Notes: generated by a model from the letters alone, not told the origin. A stretch of DNA of 64,000 nucleotides from Saprospirales bacterium (GCA_016703765.1 JADJBL010000003.1:1-64000), one strand, 5' to 3'; counted from the first letter of the stretch, positions 16,356 to 25,017 are shown. Program-made: numbers and translations.

Positions 16356-18623
16356 TTACGCTCCCAATTCCTCCCGAATCTTATTCAACGCCGAGCCCGA
16401 ATTCACCCATTCGATCTGCGCCTCGTTGTAGGTGTGGGCCGCTTCGAACGACTCCTCCGATCCATCGGAGTGGTGCAGCACGACCTTCATGTTTTTGCCG
16501 GGCGCCATCTGGCTCAGGCCCTGGATGTCGATGAGGTCGTCCTGGCGCACGCGCTCGTAGTCGGCGGGGTTGACGAAGGTGAGGGCCAGCATGCCCTGTT
16601 TTTTCAGGTTGGTTTCGTGGATGCGGGCAAACGATTTGACCACGATGGCCCGTACGCCCAGGTATCGCGGCTCCATGGCCGCGTGCTCGCGGGAGGAGCC
16701 TTCCCCGTAATTTTCCTCTCCGAAAACCACGGTGCTGACGCCCTGGCGCTGGTATTCGCGGGCGCTGTCGGGCACGGCCATGTATTGGCCGGTCTTGAGA
16801 TTGAGCACCTTGTTGGTTTCGTCGTTGAAATAGTTGATGGCGCCTATGAAGCAATTGTTGGAGATGTTTTCCAGGTGGCCGCGGTACACGAGCCAGGGAC
16901 CGGCCATCGAAATATGATCGGTCGTGCATTTGCCCTTGGCCTTGATCAATAGCCGCATGCCTTTAAGCTGAGCCTCCGTGATGGGTTTGAAAGGCTCCAG
17001 CAACTGCAACCGCGAGGAAGCCGGGTTCACGTCGATCGGTACCACCTTTCCGTCGGTAGCAGGTGGAACAAAACCGGCGTCATCCACTTCGAAACCTTTT
17101 ACGGGAAGTTCCTGTCCGGTGGGCGGATCGAGCCTGACCTGCTCGCCGTCCTCGTTGATCAGGGTGTCGGTGAGCGGGTTAAAGGCCAGGTCGCCGGCGA
17201 TGGCCATGGCGGTGACGATTTCGGGCGAAGCCACGAAGGCCCGGGTCTGGGGATTGCCATCGTTGCGCTTGGAGAAATTTCGGTTGAAGGAGGTGATGAT
17301 GGAGTTGGCGCGATTGGGGTCCGTCGTATGCCTCGACCATTGGCCGATGCAGGGGCCGCAAGCGTTGGCCAGCACCACGCCGCCGATTTCTTCGAAAGCC
17401 TCCAACAGGCCGTCGCGCTCCACGGTAAAGCGGATCAGCTCCGAGCCGGGGGTGACGGTGAACTCAGATTTAACTTTCAGTTTTTTGGCCACGGCCTGCC
17501 GCGCGATCGAAGCGGCCCGGTCGAGGTCTTCATACGAGGAGTTGGTGCAGGACCCGATCAAGCCGACTTCCAGCTTTTGCGGGTAACCATTGTCCTTCAC
17601 GGCCTGTGCGAACTTGGAGATCGGCCAGGCCAGATCGGGGGTATAAGGTCCGTTGATATGGGGTTCGAGGGTAGTGAGGTCGATCTCGATGACCTGGTCG
17701 AAATAATCCTGCGGCTGCTCGTAGCACTCCGCATCGCCGGTCAGGTGGTGAGCGATGCGGTCGGCCAGTTTGGCCACCTCTTCGCGGCCGGTGGCGCGCA
17801 GGTAGCGGCTCATGGAATCGTCGTAGCCGAAAAGAGAGGTGGTGGCCCCGATCTCGGCGCCCATGTTGCAGACGGTCCCTTTTCCGGTGCAGGACATCGA
17901 CTGCGCGCCCGGGCCGAAGTATTCTACGATGGCGCCGGTGCCGCCTTTTACGGTCAGGATACCGGCCACTTTGAGGATGACGTCCTTGGAGGAAGTCCAC
18001 CCGCTGAGTTTGCCGGTGAGTTTGACGCCGATGATTTTGGGCATTTTCAGTTCCCAGGGCATGCCGACCATCACGTCCACCGCGTCGGCGCCGCCTACGC
18101 CGATGGCGACCATGCCGAGGCCGCCGGCGTTGGGGGTATGGGAGTCGGTGCCGATCATCATACCGCCGGGGAAGGCGTAGTTTTCGAGCACGATCTGGTG
18201 GATGATGCCGGCGCCGGGTTTCCAGAAACCGATGCCGTATTTATTGGAAACGGATTCGAGGAATCCGTACACTTCGGAGTTTTCGTCCATGGCTGTGCGC
18301 AGGTCCTGCTCGGCGCCGGTCTTGGCGAGGATGAGGTGGTCGCAGTGCACGGTGGAGGGTACCGCCGTTTTGGAGCGTCCGCACATCATGAACTGCAAAA
18401 GCGCCATCTGTGCCGTGGCATCCTGCATGGCCACGCGGTCGGGCGAGAAAAAGACGTAGTCTTTAGCCCGGTTGTAGACGTGCAAAGGGGAGTCGGGATG
18501 GAGGTGTGAATAGAGGATCTTTTCGGTGAGGGTCAGGGGGCGGCCCAATTTGCGGGTTACCTGTTCAATTTTTTTGGGCAGGGCCTCGTAGTAGGCGCGG
18601 ATGATATCTATATCGAAGACCAT
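16356..18623 (-). CDS. acnA: Aconitate hydratase
   Basis: The 755-residue TCA-cycle enzyme isomerises citrate to isocitrate through cis-aconitate. The 4Fe-4S ligands are Cys359 ([11 protein letters not shown]) and Cys422/Cys425 ([11 protein letters not shown]). [14 protein letters not shown] and the C-terminal swivel motif [14 protein letters not shown] are intact. The length fits the mitochondrial-type aconitase group. I chose ATG 18623 ([12 protein letters not shown]) over an upstream in-frame TTG because the family starts there. A good TAnnTTTG box lies 38 bases upstream. It is divergent from a ScfR/RamB-like regulator, which may control it. Confidence 0.95.
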   Translation of the reverse strand: MVFDIDIIRAYYEALPKKIEQVTRKLGRPLTLTEKILYSHLHPDSPLHVYNRAKDYVFFSPDRVAMQDATAQMALLQFMMCGRSKTAVPSTVHCDHLILAKTGAEQDLRTAMDENSEVYGFLESVSNKYGIGFWKPGAGIIHQIVLENYAFPGGMMIGTDSHTPNAGGLGMVAIGVGGADAVDVMVGMPWELKMPKIIGVKLTGKLSGWTSSKDVILKVAGILTVKGGTGAIVEYFGPGAQSMSCTGKGTVCNMGAEIGATTSLFGYDDSMSRYLRATGREEVAKLADRIAHHLTGDAECYEQPQDYFDQVIEIDLTTLEPHINGPYTPDLAWPISKFAQAVKDNGYPQKLEVGLIGSCTNSSYEDLDRAASIARQAVAKKLKVKSEFTVTPGSELIRFTVERDGLLEAFEEIGGVVLANACGPCIGQWSRHTTDPNRANSIITSFNRNFSKRNDGNPQTRAFVASPEIVTAMAIAGDLAFNPLTDTLINEDGEQVRLDPPTGQELPVKGFEVDDAGFVPPATDGKVVPIDVNPASSRLQLLEPFKPITEAQLKGMRLLIKAKGKCTTDHISMAGPWLVYRGHLENISNNCFIGAINYFNDETNKVLNLKTGQYMAVPDSAREYQRQGVSTVVFGEENYGEGSSREHAAMEPRYLGVRAIVVKSFARIHETNLKKQGMLALTFVNPADYERVRQDDLIDIQGLSQMAPGKNMKVVLHHSDGSEESFEAAHTYNEAQIEWVNSGSALNKIREELGA

Positions 18624-18661
18624 TTTTGAGGGGTTTGTTTCGGTACTTTTCAAAGGCGATG

Positions 18662-18669
18662 CAAAGGTA
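18662..18669 (-). promoter_or_regulatory. Bacteroidota -7 promoter box of acnA
   Basis: On the minus strand the box reads TACCTTTG, an exact TAnnTTTG, 38 bases before the chosen ATG. A weak TTTA is about 20 bases further upstream in the -33 position. Confidence 0.65.
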
Positions 18670-18716
18670 CATTTTTTGCCTCACTTACATAAAGCAAGCC
18701 GAAGACAGAATAGTTT

Positions 18717-18752
18717 AAATTCGCGAATTTGTTCTTCTCAGCGAATTTTCGC
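18717..18752. promoter_or_regulatory. Putative operator pair between acnA and its divergent regulator
   Basis: AAATTCGCGAATTT (18717-18730) is a perfect 14-bp palindrome. GCGAATTTTCGC (18741-18752) is a second inverted repeat with 5-bp arms, and the two share GCGAA/TTCGC half-sites. They lie 25-60 bases before the regulator ATG (18777) and just upstream of the acnA promoter. The position suits both autoregulation and acnA control, as for RamB-type regulators. This is an inference. Confidence 0.5.
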
Positions 18753-18776
18753 AAAATTGACGTATAGTTTACCTGC

Positions 18777-20252
18777 ATGAACGGGACATCGCCCCACGAA
18801 AGGATTTTATTTGGGTTAAAGGTCAGACAGTGCCGGACCGGCCTGGGGCTTTCCTTTGGGGAGCTTTCGGAGATGTCGGGCCTGTCGGTTTCGTATTTGA
18901 ACGAAATTGAAAAGGGCAAAAAATACCCCAAGCCCCAAAAGCTCAAGGCGCTGGCCAAGGCCCTCAAAATCCCCGCGAAAGAGCTCGTTTCGCAGGAAAT
19001 GGAAGGGAATCTCGCGCCCGTGGGTGAACTGTTGCGATCCAATTTTTTGCAGGAGCTCCCCATGGAGTTTTTCGGCATCGAACCTTCCAAGGTGGTCCAA
19101 CTGATCGCCATGGCCCCCAGGCAGGTGGGCGCTTTTATCTCGACCCTGGTGGATCTGGCCCGAAATTATTCCCTTCGCGAGGAAAATTTCTACTTCGGCG
19201 CCCTTCGGTCCTACCTGGAGATGCACCACAATTATTTCGAAGAAATCGAAGATTCGGTCGACAGCTTCCGCCGGGAATTTGGGTCGCTCCCTTTAGATAC
19301 TCCGGAGCTGGCCGATTTCCTCGGGACCCTGCTTCGGGACCAATTCGGCTACCGGATCGTGGACGACGGTTTGAGCGCCTACCCGGAATTGCAGGAATTG
19401 CGAGCCGTCTACCTCCCCGAAACCCGGCGCTTGCTGCTAAACGGGGGACTCAGCGCGGTGCAACGGGCTTTTCAATTCGGAAAAGAGCTCGGTTTTCAAT
19501 ACATGGGGCTCGTTCAAAGGGCTCACACCTCTTCTTTGCTCAAGGTTCTTTCGTTCGAGGAGGTGCTCAACCATTTCAAAGCCAGCTATTTTTCTGCTGC
19601 GCTTTTGATCGACCGGGGATCATTCGTCAAAGACCTGCAGCAATTCATGGGCCAAAGCTCCTGGAGGGAAGAGATTATTCGCGGCTGGTTGGATAAATAC
19701 TCTGCATCCCCGGAGATGATCGTCCAACGGATGAGCAACCTGTTGACGGAACATTTCGGCATCCGCAAATTTTTTGTCTGGCGTTTTGTCCGTTCCGGAA
19801 AGGGCGTATTCCGCCTGGACAAAGAACTGAACCTCGTGAAGGAGCACCTGCCCTCCCGGAATACTTCCCTGGAGCATTTTTGCGGCCGCTGGCCCTCCGT
19901 CACCCTGCTGCAATCCGTGAATGGCGAACAGCGGACGCTTGTCCTGGCTTCGCGCGCCCAGGTTTACGATACGGGAGACACCTACCTTTGCCTGACCTTA
20001 GCCCGCCCCGCGGCCCCTGCCGCCGACCATACCGTGAGCATCACCCTTGGCCTGCTGATCGATGAAACGCTGGAGAAAAAAGTGGGGTTCCTCCGCGACC
20101 CGGCGATTTCCGAGCGGGTGGTCAACCAGACCTGCGAGCGCTGCACCATTTTGGATTGCAAAGAGCGCATGGCGGAGCCTTCGATTTTCATTTCCAAAGA
20201 AAAATCCAAACGGATCAATGAGGTTTTGGGGAGATTGGAGATACCAGATTAA
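18777..20252 (+). CDS. XRE-family regulator of the ScfR/RamB type
   Basis: The 491-residue protein has an N-terminal XRE helix-turn-helix (about 11-65: LKVRQCRTGLGLSFGELSEMSGLSVSYLNEIEKGKKYP). A long central region resembles the ImmA/IrrE-like segment of short-chain-fatty-acyl regulators, but the metalloprotease HExxH motif is missing: the place reads GKELGF. The C-terminus holds CERCTILDCKER, like the Cys-rich end of that family. RamB members control acetate, glyoxylate and TCA genes, and this gene is divergent from acnA with two palindromes between, so acnA control is likely. It ends at a strong terminator. What the central domain senses is not known. Confidence 0.8.
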   Translation: MNGTSPHERILFGLKVRQCRTGLGLSFGELSEMSGLSVSYLNEIEKGKKYPKPQKLKALAKALKIPAKELVSQEMEGNLAPVGELLRSNFLQELPMEFFGIEPSKVVQLIAMAPRQVGAFISTLVDLARNYSLREENFYFGALRSYLEMHHNYFEEIEDSVDSFRREFGSLPLDTPELADFLGTLLRDQFGYRIVDDGLSAYPELQELRAVYLPETRRLLLNGGLSAVQRAFQFGKELGFQYMGLVQRAHTSSLLKVLSFEEVLNHFKASYFSAALLIDRGSFVKDLQQFMGQSSWREEIIRGWLDKYSASPEMIVQRMSNLLTEHFGIRKFFVWRFVRSGKGVFRLDKELNLVKEHLPSRNTSLEHFCGRWPSVTLLQSVNGEQRTLVLASRAQVYDTGDTYLCLTLARPAAPAADHTVSITLGLLIDETLEKKVGFLRDPAISERVVNQTCERCTILDCKERMAEPSIFISKEKSKRINEVLGRLEIPD

Positions 20253-20284
20253 AGGATGCCGAACCGGGCGCCATTTCTAACCAT

Positions 20285-20329
20285 AAAAATCAGCGTGCTG
20301 CGGGCAAAGCCCGCAGCACGCTGATTTTT
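20285..20329. terminator. Bidirectional terminator after the XRE regulator
   Basis: AAAATCAGCGTGCTGCGGGC and its reverse complement form a 20-bp or longer perfect stem around AAA, with T-runs on both sides. It separates the regulator from the convergent cytochrome operon. Confidence 0.9.
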
Positions 20330-20336
20330 AAATACC

Positions 20337-21062
20337 TCAATTATTCGGCGCCCCAGCGTTGATCCAGATCAGGATCTGCTCCAGATCGCAATCGGGTAGC
20401 TTCGTGCCGTTGGGCGGCATAGCCTGATAAGAGGCCTGGTGGTTTACCGAGCCCCAGAATCTGCCGTCGTCAGCGGTGGTTTTTATCTCGTTATAGCTGA
20501 GCAGTTTGACCCCGCCTCCGGGGTTGTTGTTGCCGTGGCAACCCGCGCACTTGGTCTGCACGAGGGGCCCGATGATGCCGGCAAAGGTCACGTTGTCGGT
20601 GTTGCATTCGTCGCAGCTGAGATTCTGGGCGCCCTGCTGTATCCATTTCAGGATCAAGGCCTTTTGTGCAGCCGTTAAAGAGGAGGCCGGCGGTGGCGGC
20701 ATCAGTTCGTCGCCGCTCTCGCTTAGAACCTTATAGAGCTTACTATCGGAGGGGTTGTTCAGCTTGACCCCGCCCGTGTTCCGGGTATAGGCATAGTCTA
20801 CAAGGATCACCCCTTCCTCGTGGGAAGCCACATCGTGGCACCCCGACATCGTACAGTTGGAAATGAGGATAGGCAATACATCCCTTTCGAAATAAACGGT
20901 ATCCGGATCACATGGATGGATGGTTGTGGTATCGATGGGCATCGTATCAATCGGAATGATCAGCAGGTCGCCGATGTAGACGGGCTCTCGCTCGCAAGAC
21001 ATAAATTGCGTAAAGAACAAAACCCCCAACACCGCCATTGGCAAATAAAAAAGCTTTTTCAT
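20337..21062 (-). CDS. Cytochrome c-type lipoprotein with two haem motifs
   Basis: This 241-residue protein has a lipoprotein signal with lipobox FMSC (Cys23). The first half holds YFERDVLPILISNCTMSGCHD, a CX4CH motif, then DELMPPPP; the second holds VQTKCAGCHG, a standard CXXCH, then AMPPNGTKLPDCD. This is the planctomycete-type cytochrome c domain (PF07635-like), in which the Met of MPP serves as a possible axial ligand. It is the last gene of a five-gene operon whose first gene (23036-23698) is a clear paralogue with the same end (INAGAPNN versus VQSGAPNN). ATG 21062 was chosen because it starts the signal peptide. Confidence 0.82.
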   Translation of the reverse strand: MKKLFYLPMAVLGVLFFTQFMSCEREPVYIGDLLIIPIDTMPIDTTTIHPCDPDTVYFERDVLPILISNCTMSGCHDVASHEEGVILVDYAYTRNTGGVKLNNPSDSKLYKVLSESGDELMPPPPASSLTAAQKALILKWIQQGAQNLSCDECNTDNVTFAGIIGPLVQTKCAGCHGNNNPGGGVKLLSYNEIKTTADDGRFWGSVNHQASYQAMPPNGTKLPDCDLEQILIWINAGAPNN

Positions 21063-21079
21063 CACTTGGGTTTTAAAAA

Positions 21080-21505
21080 TTATTGAACGACCTCCGAACA
21101 CCTGTTGAGCACTACGTCCGACAAATAACCGGTGCAGATCCCCTTGAAGCAGACCCTTTCGCCCGGCTGGAAATCAGTCCTTTTGTGTTGGCCCATAGGA
21201 TCGAGTTCGCACAATACGCCCCCCATGGGATCGCCTGCGTCCAGTTGGATGGAAACCACATTGTTTTCATTGGATAATTGCGCCACCGTGCCGCATACCT
21301 GGACGATCTTGTCGAGGTATTTTCCATTGGCGGTGGTTTCGTCGGTGGTAAACTGGGTATACAAGGCGGTAGCCTCGAGCATGACATCCGCTTCGGTGTT
21401 GACAACTTCCCGGTGAGGCTTGTTCCACATTTTGTAACCGATAAATCCCCCGATTACAACAGCTGCTAAAACGGCCAATAGGCCGTACTTGATAATTGGT
21501 TTCAT
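21080..21505 (-). CDS. Membrane-anchored OB-fold (tRNA_anti-like) protein
   Basis: The 141-residue protein has one N-terminal membrane helix (about 7-26: YGLLAVLAAVVIGGFIGYKMW) followed by an OB-fold-type domain of the tRNA_anti-like family. Its core is YLDKIVQVCGTVAQLSNENNVVSIQLD, ending ERVCFKGICTGYLSDVVLNRCSEVV. Three Cys near the end (CFKGIC, NRC) could bind metal or form disulfides. No nucleic-acid role is implied; this family is common beside DUF5777 and YceI genes in Bacteroidota. It overlaps the DUF5777 gene by four bases. Confidence 0.75.
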   Translation of the reverse strand: MKPIIKYGLLAVLAAVVIGGFIGYKMWNKPHREVVNTEADVMLEATALYTQFTTDETTANGKYLDKIVQVCGTVAQLSNENNVVSIQLDAGDPMGGVLCELDPMGQHKRTDFQPGERVCFKGICTGYLSDVVLNRCSEVVQ

Positions 21506-22413
21506 TGGAATGATGGTTGTTTTACGATTTGAAATACGCGGGAAAGATTGAAGCCGAACTGGATGTCGCCTTTCAGCCAGGAGCCGTTGTCGTCCGTGAG
21601 AAAGGCGCGTTCGTTCATCCCGACCGCGTTGGAGAAATGAAGTTGGAATACGTGCCCTCCGGTCTCGATATCAAACCCGATCGTCAAAGGGTCTTTGACC
21701 GGATCGCCTGGAAAGCGGTTGATGACGTAGTAGTAATCCCAAACCAGCGCGACGCGTTTGGAGAATTTATACCGCCCGCCGAAGCCTACCGAATAGAGGT
21801 CGTTGGGGATGAGGCGGTTTGGGACGATATTGGTATGGACCAGTGTCGGAGAGAGCTGCAGGGTAAAGCGCTCGCTGAATTTGCGCCCCACGATCAGCTG
21901 ATGGTAGTATCCCAGGCGTCGACTGAACAGGGGTTTGACCTCCGGAAAACCGACGGGATCTTTCAGCCCGTTCACTGTCACGCCACTGACCCACAGCAGG
22001 GAAACCGGCATGGTCTTTTTTCCGGTGGATTGCCAAAGGAGGCGGTATTTCACAAAGCCGTCTATCTCCTTTTTATTGGTGCTGCGGCCTACGCCCACCA
22101 TGAGGTTGGGGGTGATGCCGTAATCAAAGGCCAGGCGCATGGAGGCGTTGTCCAGGCCAAACATCTGATAAGCGCCCAGGCTGAATTTGCCAAACCGGTG
22201 CAGGATGCGGAAATCGAGGACCCCGGCGCCGAGCATTTCCATGCTCTGTCCGTTGACCACCCGGGTGGATTTGAAGGCGTTGGTGACCCTATCGGTTGTT
22301 TCTTCCTCGCTTCCGAGCAAATCGAGCAGCGAAGGTTCGTCCTGCGCCTGGGCAAAAGGCATTACCATTCCGAGGCAGCAAGCCAAAACGATGGTTTTTA
22401 TGATCGGGAGCAT
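21502..22413 (-). CDS. DUF5777 family beta-barrel protein
   Basis: The 303-residue protein has a signal peptide cleaved after AQAQ (about residue 23). The mature part starts DEPSLLDLLGSEEETTDRVTNAFKSTRVVNGQSMEMLGAGVLDFRILHRFG, the signature opening of DUF5777, followed by alternating amphipathic strands to the C-terminal FGFNLSRVFQI. It is probably an outer-membrane barrel. The function is unknown. It lies one base after the YceI gene and overlaps the OB-fold gene, so the three are tightly coupled. Confidence 0.82.
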   Translation of the reverse strand: MLPIIKTIVLACCLGMVMPFAQAQDEPSLLDLLGSEEETTDRVTNAFKSTRVVNGQSMEMLGAGVLDFRILHRFGKFSLGAYQMFGLDNASMRLAFDYGITPNLMVGVGRSTNKKEIDGFVKYRLLWQSTGKKTMPVSLLWVSGVTVNGLKDPVGFPEVKPLFSRRLGYYHQLIVGRKFSERFTLQLSPTLVHTNIVPNRLIPNDLYSVGFGGRYKFSKRVALVWDYYYVINRFPGDPVKDPLTIGFDIETGGHVFQLHFSNAVGMNERAFLTDDNGSWLKGDIQFGFNLSRVFQIVKQPSFQ

Positions 22414-22414
22414 G

Positions 22415-22984
22415 TTATTGTACCAGTTTGTAAAGTGAAGAATCGACCCTGACCTTGACCTCTTTGGATACCTTGTTGCCGACCAGAGCGGGAATTTCGA
22501 TATCGTAATCTCCCAACATCAGCGTAACATCAGATGCAGCAGTAATTATCCCTTTGCTCACGGTGACAACCCCTGCGGAAGTGATCTCTTTTACCACGCC
22601 GTGCAAGGTCATCTGTCCTTTCACGGTGACGGGGTAGGACCCGTCTTTACCCCAGTTAACGGCCAGCGGGTTTTCGATTATCCCTTTGAAAGAGGCCTTG
22701 GGGTATTTGCTGCTCTCGACGTAGTTTTCGTTGAAATGCTCCTGCATAAGGGCATTTTTGAACTGGAAGCTCTTCATCAATACGGCCCATTCCATTTGCC
22801 CGGTTGCGGCGTCGATCACACAAGTGGCGGTATTGGTATTGGCGCGGATCTCCTCCATATCGTCCAGCGCTCCTTCTGCATTAAAGGAAATAGCTCCCGA
22901 GCGGGTGAAATATTTCTCCTGCGCATTGACCGTGTTTGCAAAAAAGAGGATTAGTATGAAGGAAGAAATGATTATTTTTTTCAT
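22415..22984 (-). CDS. YceI-family periplasmic lipid-binding protein
   Basis: This 189-residue protein has a signal peptide (MKKIIISSFILILFFANTVNAQ, stopping at about 21) and the YceI lipocalin-like fold: FTRSGAISFNAEGALDDMEEIRANTNTATCVID at the start, then MQEHFNENYVESSKYPKASFKG, the family's most conserved block, and VTVKGQMTLHGVVKEI. YceI proteins bind isoprenoid quinones or other long-chain lipids in the periplasm. Beside cytochrome c lipoproteins this could mean quinone shuttling, which is an inference. Confidence 0.88.
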   Translation of the reverse strand: MKKIIISSFILILFFANTVNAQEKYFTRSGAISFNAEGALDDMEEIRANTNTATCVIDAATGQMEWAVLMKSFQFKNALMQEHFNENYVESSKYPKASFKGIIENPLAVNWGKDGSYPVTVKGQMTLHGVVKEITSAGVVTVSKGIITAASDVTLMLGDYDIEIPALVGNKVSKEVKVRVDSSLYKLVQ

Positions 22985-23035
22985 TGAATTGCAGATTATT
23001 GATTATTTAAAAATAGGACAAAGAAGTCTGTATGC

Positions 23036-23698
23036 CTAATTATTCGGCGCTCCTGACTGGACCCAGGCTTGAAGGATGGCGATATCGCAATTGGATAGCT
23101 TGTTGGCGCCCTGTGGCATGGGGGAATACCCATACGAGTGGGTGACGCTTCCCAGCAGAGAATTGTCGGTAATAGTGGCCTTCACCCCGGTGTAATTGCT
23201 GTAGTCGATGTTCCCGGACGGGGCAGAGCCCGAATGGCAGGATATACAATTGGTTTGAAGGATCGGCTGGATATCGGCGGAGAAAGTAAGTCCCGTGGTA
23301 TCGCAGACCCCTGACGAGCAGGCGGTATTATGGGCTCCCTGTTCGATCCAGAGCGCTATGGTGCTGATCTGTTCAGAGCTTAGACGGCTGTTCGGGGCAG
23401 GGGGCATAATTTCATCGCCGAAGGGTTCGGTTAGCGACTCATAGATCTTGCTCTTTTTGTAATTGCCGGGCACGATCCCGTGAGAGGTGATGGATTCGTA
23501 GGAAGTGAGATCGTATCCTTCCTCCTGGTCGATACTATTGTGACAGCCGCTTTGGGCGCAACTGCTCAAGAAAATGGGCAGCACATCCCGCTCGAAGCAA
23601 ACCCCGTTGATGTCTTCGACGTACTCTTTCGTACATCCGGGTAAAAAAAGATAAAAGAGCGCCAATACCAGAATTGACGGCAAGACCAGTGCTTTCAT
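23036..23698 (-). CDS. Cytochrome c-type lipoprotein with two haem motifs (first gene of operon)
   Basis: The 220-residue lipoprotein has lipobox LPGC (Cys22), then CFERDVLPIFLSSCAQSGCHN with a CX4CH motif, IMPPAPNSRLS, a small disulfide-like CSSGVC, and LQTNCISCHSG with CXXCH, followed by PMPQGANKLSNCDI. It is a paralogue of the operon's last gene, with the same order of motifs and about the same length. The start is the only ATG giving a full signal peptide. It leads the set cytochrome-YceI-DUF5777-OB-fold-cytochrome. No clear promoter box was found in the 250-base gap upstream (23699-23949), where I see no gene. Confidence 0.82.
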   Translation of the reverse strand: MKALVLPSILVLALFYLFLPGCTKEYVEDINGVCFERDVLPIFLSSCAQSGCHNSIDQEEGYDLTSYESITSHGIVPGNYKKSKIYESLTEPFGDEIMPPAPNSRLSSEQISTIALWIEQGAHNTACSSGVCDTTGLTFSADIQPILQTNCISCHSGSAPSGNIDYSNYTGVKATITDNSLLGSVTHSYGYSPMPQGANKLSNCDIAILQAWVQSGAPNN

Positions 23699-23949
23699 TT
23701 TTTGAATGTTAATGGAATTAAAGAAATTAAAAAAGAAATAAAACCTGCATGGAGTGCAAGCAAAACATATCTTCCCGGAGCAGGACTACTATATAACATT
23801 TTAAATACGTTGGCTGTTTTGCATTCATGTCAAACCCAGAGGCTTTTCATCCCGAACGGGAATAAAACCAGGCTCAACGGAATGGGATAAAACCATTCAC
23901 CACAGTCAGGTGCGGATAAGAAACAAATGGTTGTAAACCACCCGGGGAA

Positions 23950-24339
23950 TTAACTCAGCCTGGGAGGTTGCCAGATATCGGCCAGAAGAGAGGATGTGGG
24001 AGAATAAAGGAAGGCAAAGGTGGAGGCAGGCGCCACTGGATTACAGGAAGATTCCGTGAATCCGGGCGGCAAGGCCTGCAGATGGCTGGCAAAATGCGTA
24101 TTGCCGGCCCCTTTTAGCGGTAATTTGCTGTGGTCGCTTTGGGAGAGGTGGTTGGTGTGAATAGGACTGTAATGCAGGTGCAGGTACCCGAAGAAAGTAA
24201 GACCGGGGTCGCTTTGCCTGTGTTGGCGAAAGTGCTCTAATAAGGCGGGAATCCTCCCAAACTCGGCAATAATTGGCGAGGAGGCAATTGAAGATAAAAG
24301 GAAAATACCCAGCAGTCCGGTGGCTAAAAGCTTGTTCAC
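23950..24339 (-). CDS. Small exported His-rich protein of unknown function
   Basis: From GTG 24339 the product is 129 residues: a hydrophobic start (VNKLLATGLLGIFLLSSIAS), then EFGRIPALLEHFRQHRQSD and a His-rich stretch (LHLHYSPIHTNHLSQSDHSK). The pattern of LLEHF-HR-D followed by HLHY recalls small Bacteroidota proteins near metal-uptake or efflux genes, but I cannot name the family. A TATTTTTG box (24344-24351) lies right before the GTG, which would give an almost leaderless message. An upstream in-frame ATG exists but overlaps the neighbouring gene and adds no conserved sequence. Metal binding is a guess from the His content. Confidence 0.5.
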   Translation of the reverse strand: MNKLLATGLLGIFLLSSIASSPIIAEFGRIPALLEHFRQHRQSDPGLTFFGYLHLHYSPIHTNHLSQSDHSKLPLKGAGNTHFASHLQALPPGFTESSCNPVAPASTFAFLYSPTSSLLADIWQPPRLS

Positions 24340-24364
24340 GCTGCAAAAATAACCCAATCCCTGG

Positions 24365-24730
24365 TTATTCCAAATGACTTTGCCACGAGGCCGTCGCAAC
24401 ATACCATGCCATAGCTCCTGCAAAGTAAGCAGCTACATCCAGCCAATCGGCCGTAAAGCGAGGAGATAGCCTGGGGAATACCCATTCGAACACGAAGGAG
24501 AGAAAGGCGGTAATACAAAAGATCTCAAAGGGTCCGAACCTCCTTTTGCCCCAAAACCTGGCCTGCTCTGCCTGAAATCCGGTGAGCAACAAGGGCATGC
24601 ACAACAGGGTGTCGAGATAGTTGTCAGCCAATGGAATGGACATGCCCAAGCCCTTCTGGCTGATCTGGTGAAGCAAAAACAGGACCGCGCAAAGAAGGGG
24701 AAAGGGATATAACAGGAGCGCTCTCATCAA
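24365..24730 (-). CDS. Small multi-span membrane protein (VanZ-like)
   Basis: The 121-residue protein has four likely membrane helices: ALLLYPFPLLCAVLFLLHQI, LDTLLCMPLLLTGF, FEIFCITAFLSFVFEWVF and WLDVAAYFAGAMAWYVA. It is rich in aromatic residues. The length and pattern (FxFEWVFP, then DxxDVxxYxxGA) match small VanZ-like proteins, some of which databases call magnesium-citrate transporter; I would not trust that name. It overlaps the upstream gene by four bases, and together with it and the His-rich protein it forms a three-gene set facing the TetR regulator. Confidence 0.6.
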   Translation of the reverse strand: MMRALLLYPFPLLCAVLFLLHQISQKGLGMSIPLADNYLDTLLCMPLLLTGFQAEQARFWGKRRFGPFEIFCITAFLSFVFEWVFPRLSPRFTADWLDVAAYFAGAMAWYVATASWQSHLE

Positions 24731-24933
24731 AAGGCGGCGGCGAATGCCATGAAAAGCCCGATAAATAAAAACGGAGAAAGAATGATCATCATGAGGATGC
24801 CGAGTATCCGTAGGGTGATCTTGCCGGTGGCGACAAGGAGGCTGTCTCCTGCGCGGACGGTGACGAAATGAAAGAATTGCCGGTAGGAGTCCTGGGCTTC
24901 ATTCATCAATTTTTTTTTGGGTGTCGAGTCCAT
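24727..24933 (-). CDS. Small single- or double-span membrane protein
   Basis: From ATG 24933 the product is 68 residues (MDSTPKKKLMNEAQDSYRQFF...), ending in a long hydrophobic segment (LRILGILMMIILSPFLFIGLFMAFAAAF). An in-frame ATG at 24963 would put the start on top of the promoter box, so I prefer 24933. It is the first gene after the operator-promoter region controlled by the divergent TetR gene. I do not recognise a family. Confidence 0.5.
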   Translation of the reverse strand: MDSTPKKKLMNEAQDSYRQFFHFVTVRAGDSLLVATGKITLRILGILMMIILSPFLFIGLFMAFAAAF

Positions 24934-24960
24934 AAGTGATAATGGGTTGATTGATGGGCC

Positions 24961-25017
24961 CAAAGGTAGGAGGATTTTGTTTTTAGAACAAGTGTTCTAA
25001 AATATTTTTTACCTTTG
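24961..25017. promoter_or_regulatory. Divergent promoters with a perfect TetR-type operator between them
   Basis: TTTTAGAACA and TGTTCTAAAA (24981-25002) form a perfect 10-bp inverted repeat with spacer AG. TACCTTTG boxes flank it on both strands: minus at 24961-24968 and plus at 25010-25017. The palindrome thus lies in the -33 to -7 interval of both promoters, ideal for repression of both genes by the TetR protein coded to the right. Confidence 0.8.

Noticed and set aside
20337..23698. Calling the cytochrome operon a known terminal oxidase
   Set aside because: No haem-copper or bd oxidase subunit is present; the genes are lipoproteins and small periplasmic proteins only.
23702..23890. A 62-residue plus-strand ORF in the gap after the cytochrome operon
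   Set aside because: It has no recognisable motif, no promoter or ribosome site that I can see, and a biased Lys-rich start opposite an AT-rich leader.
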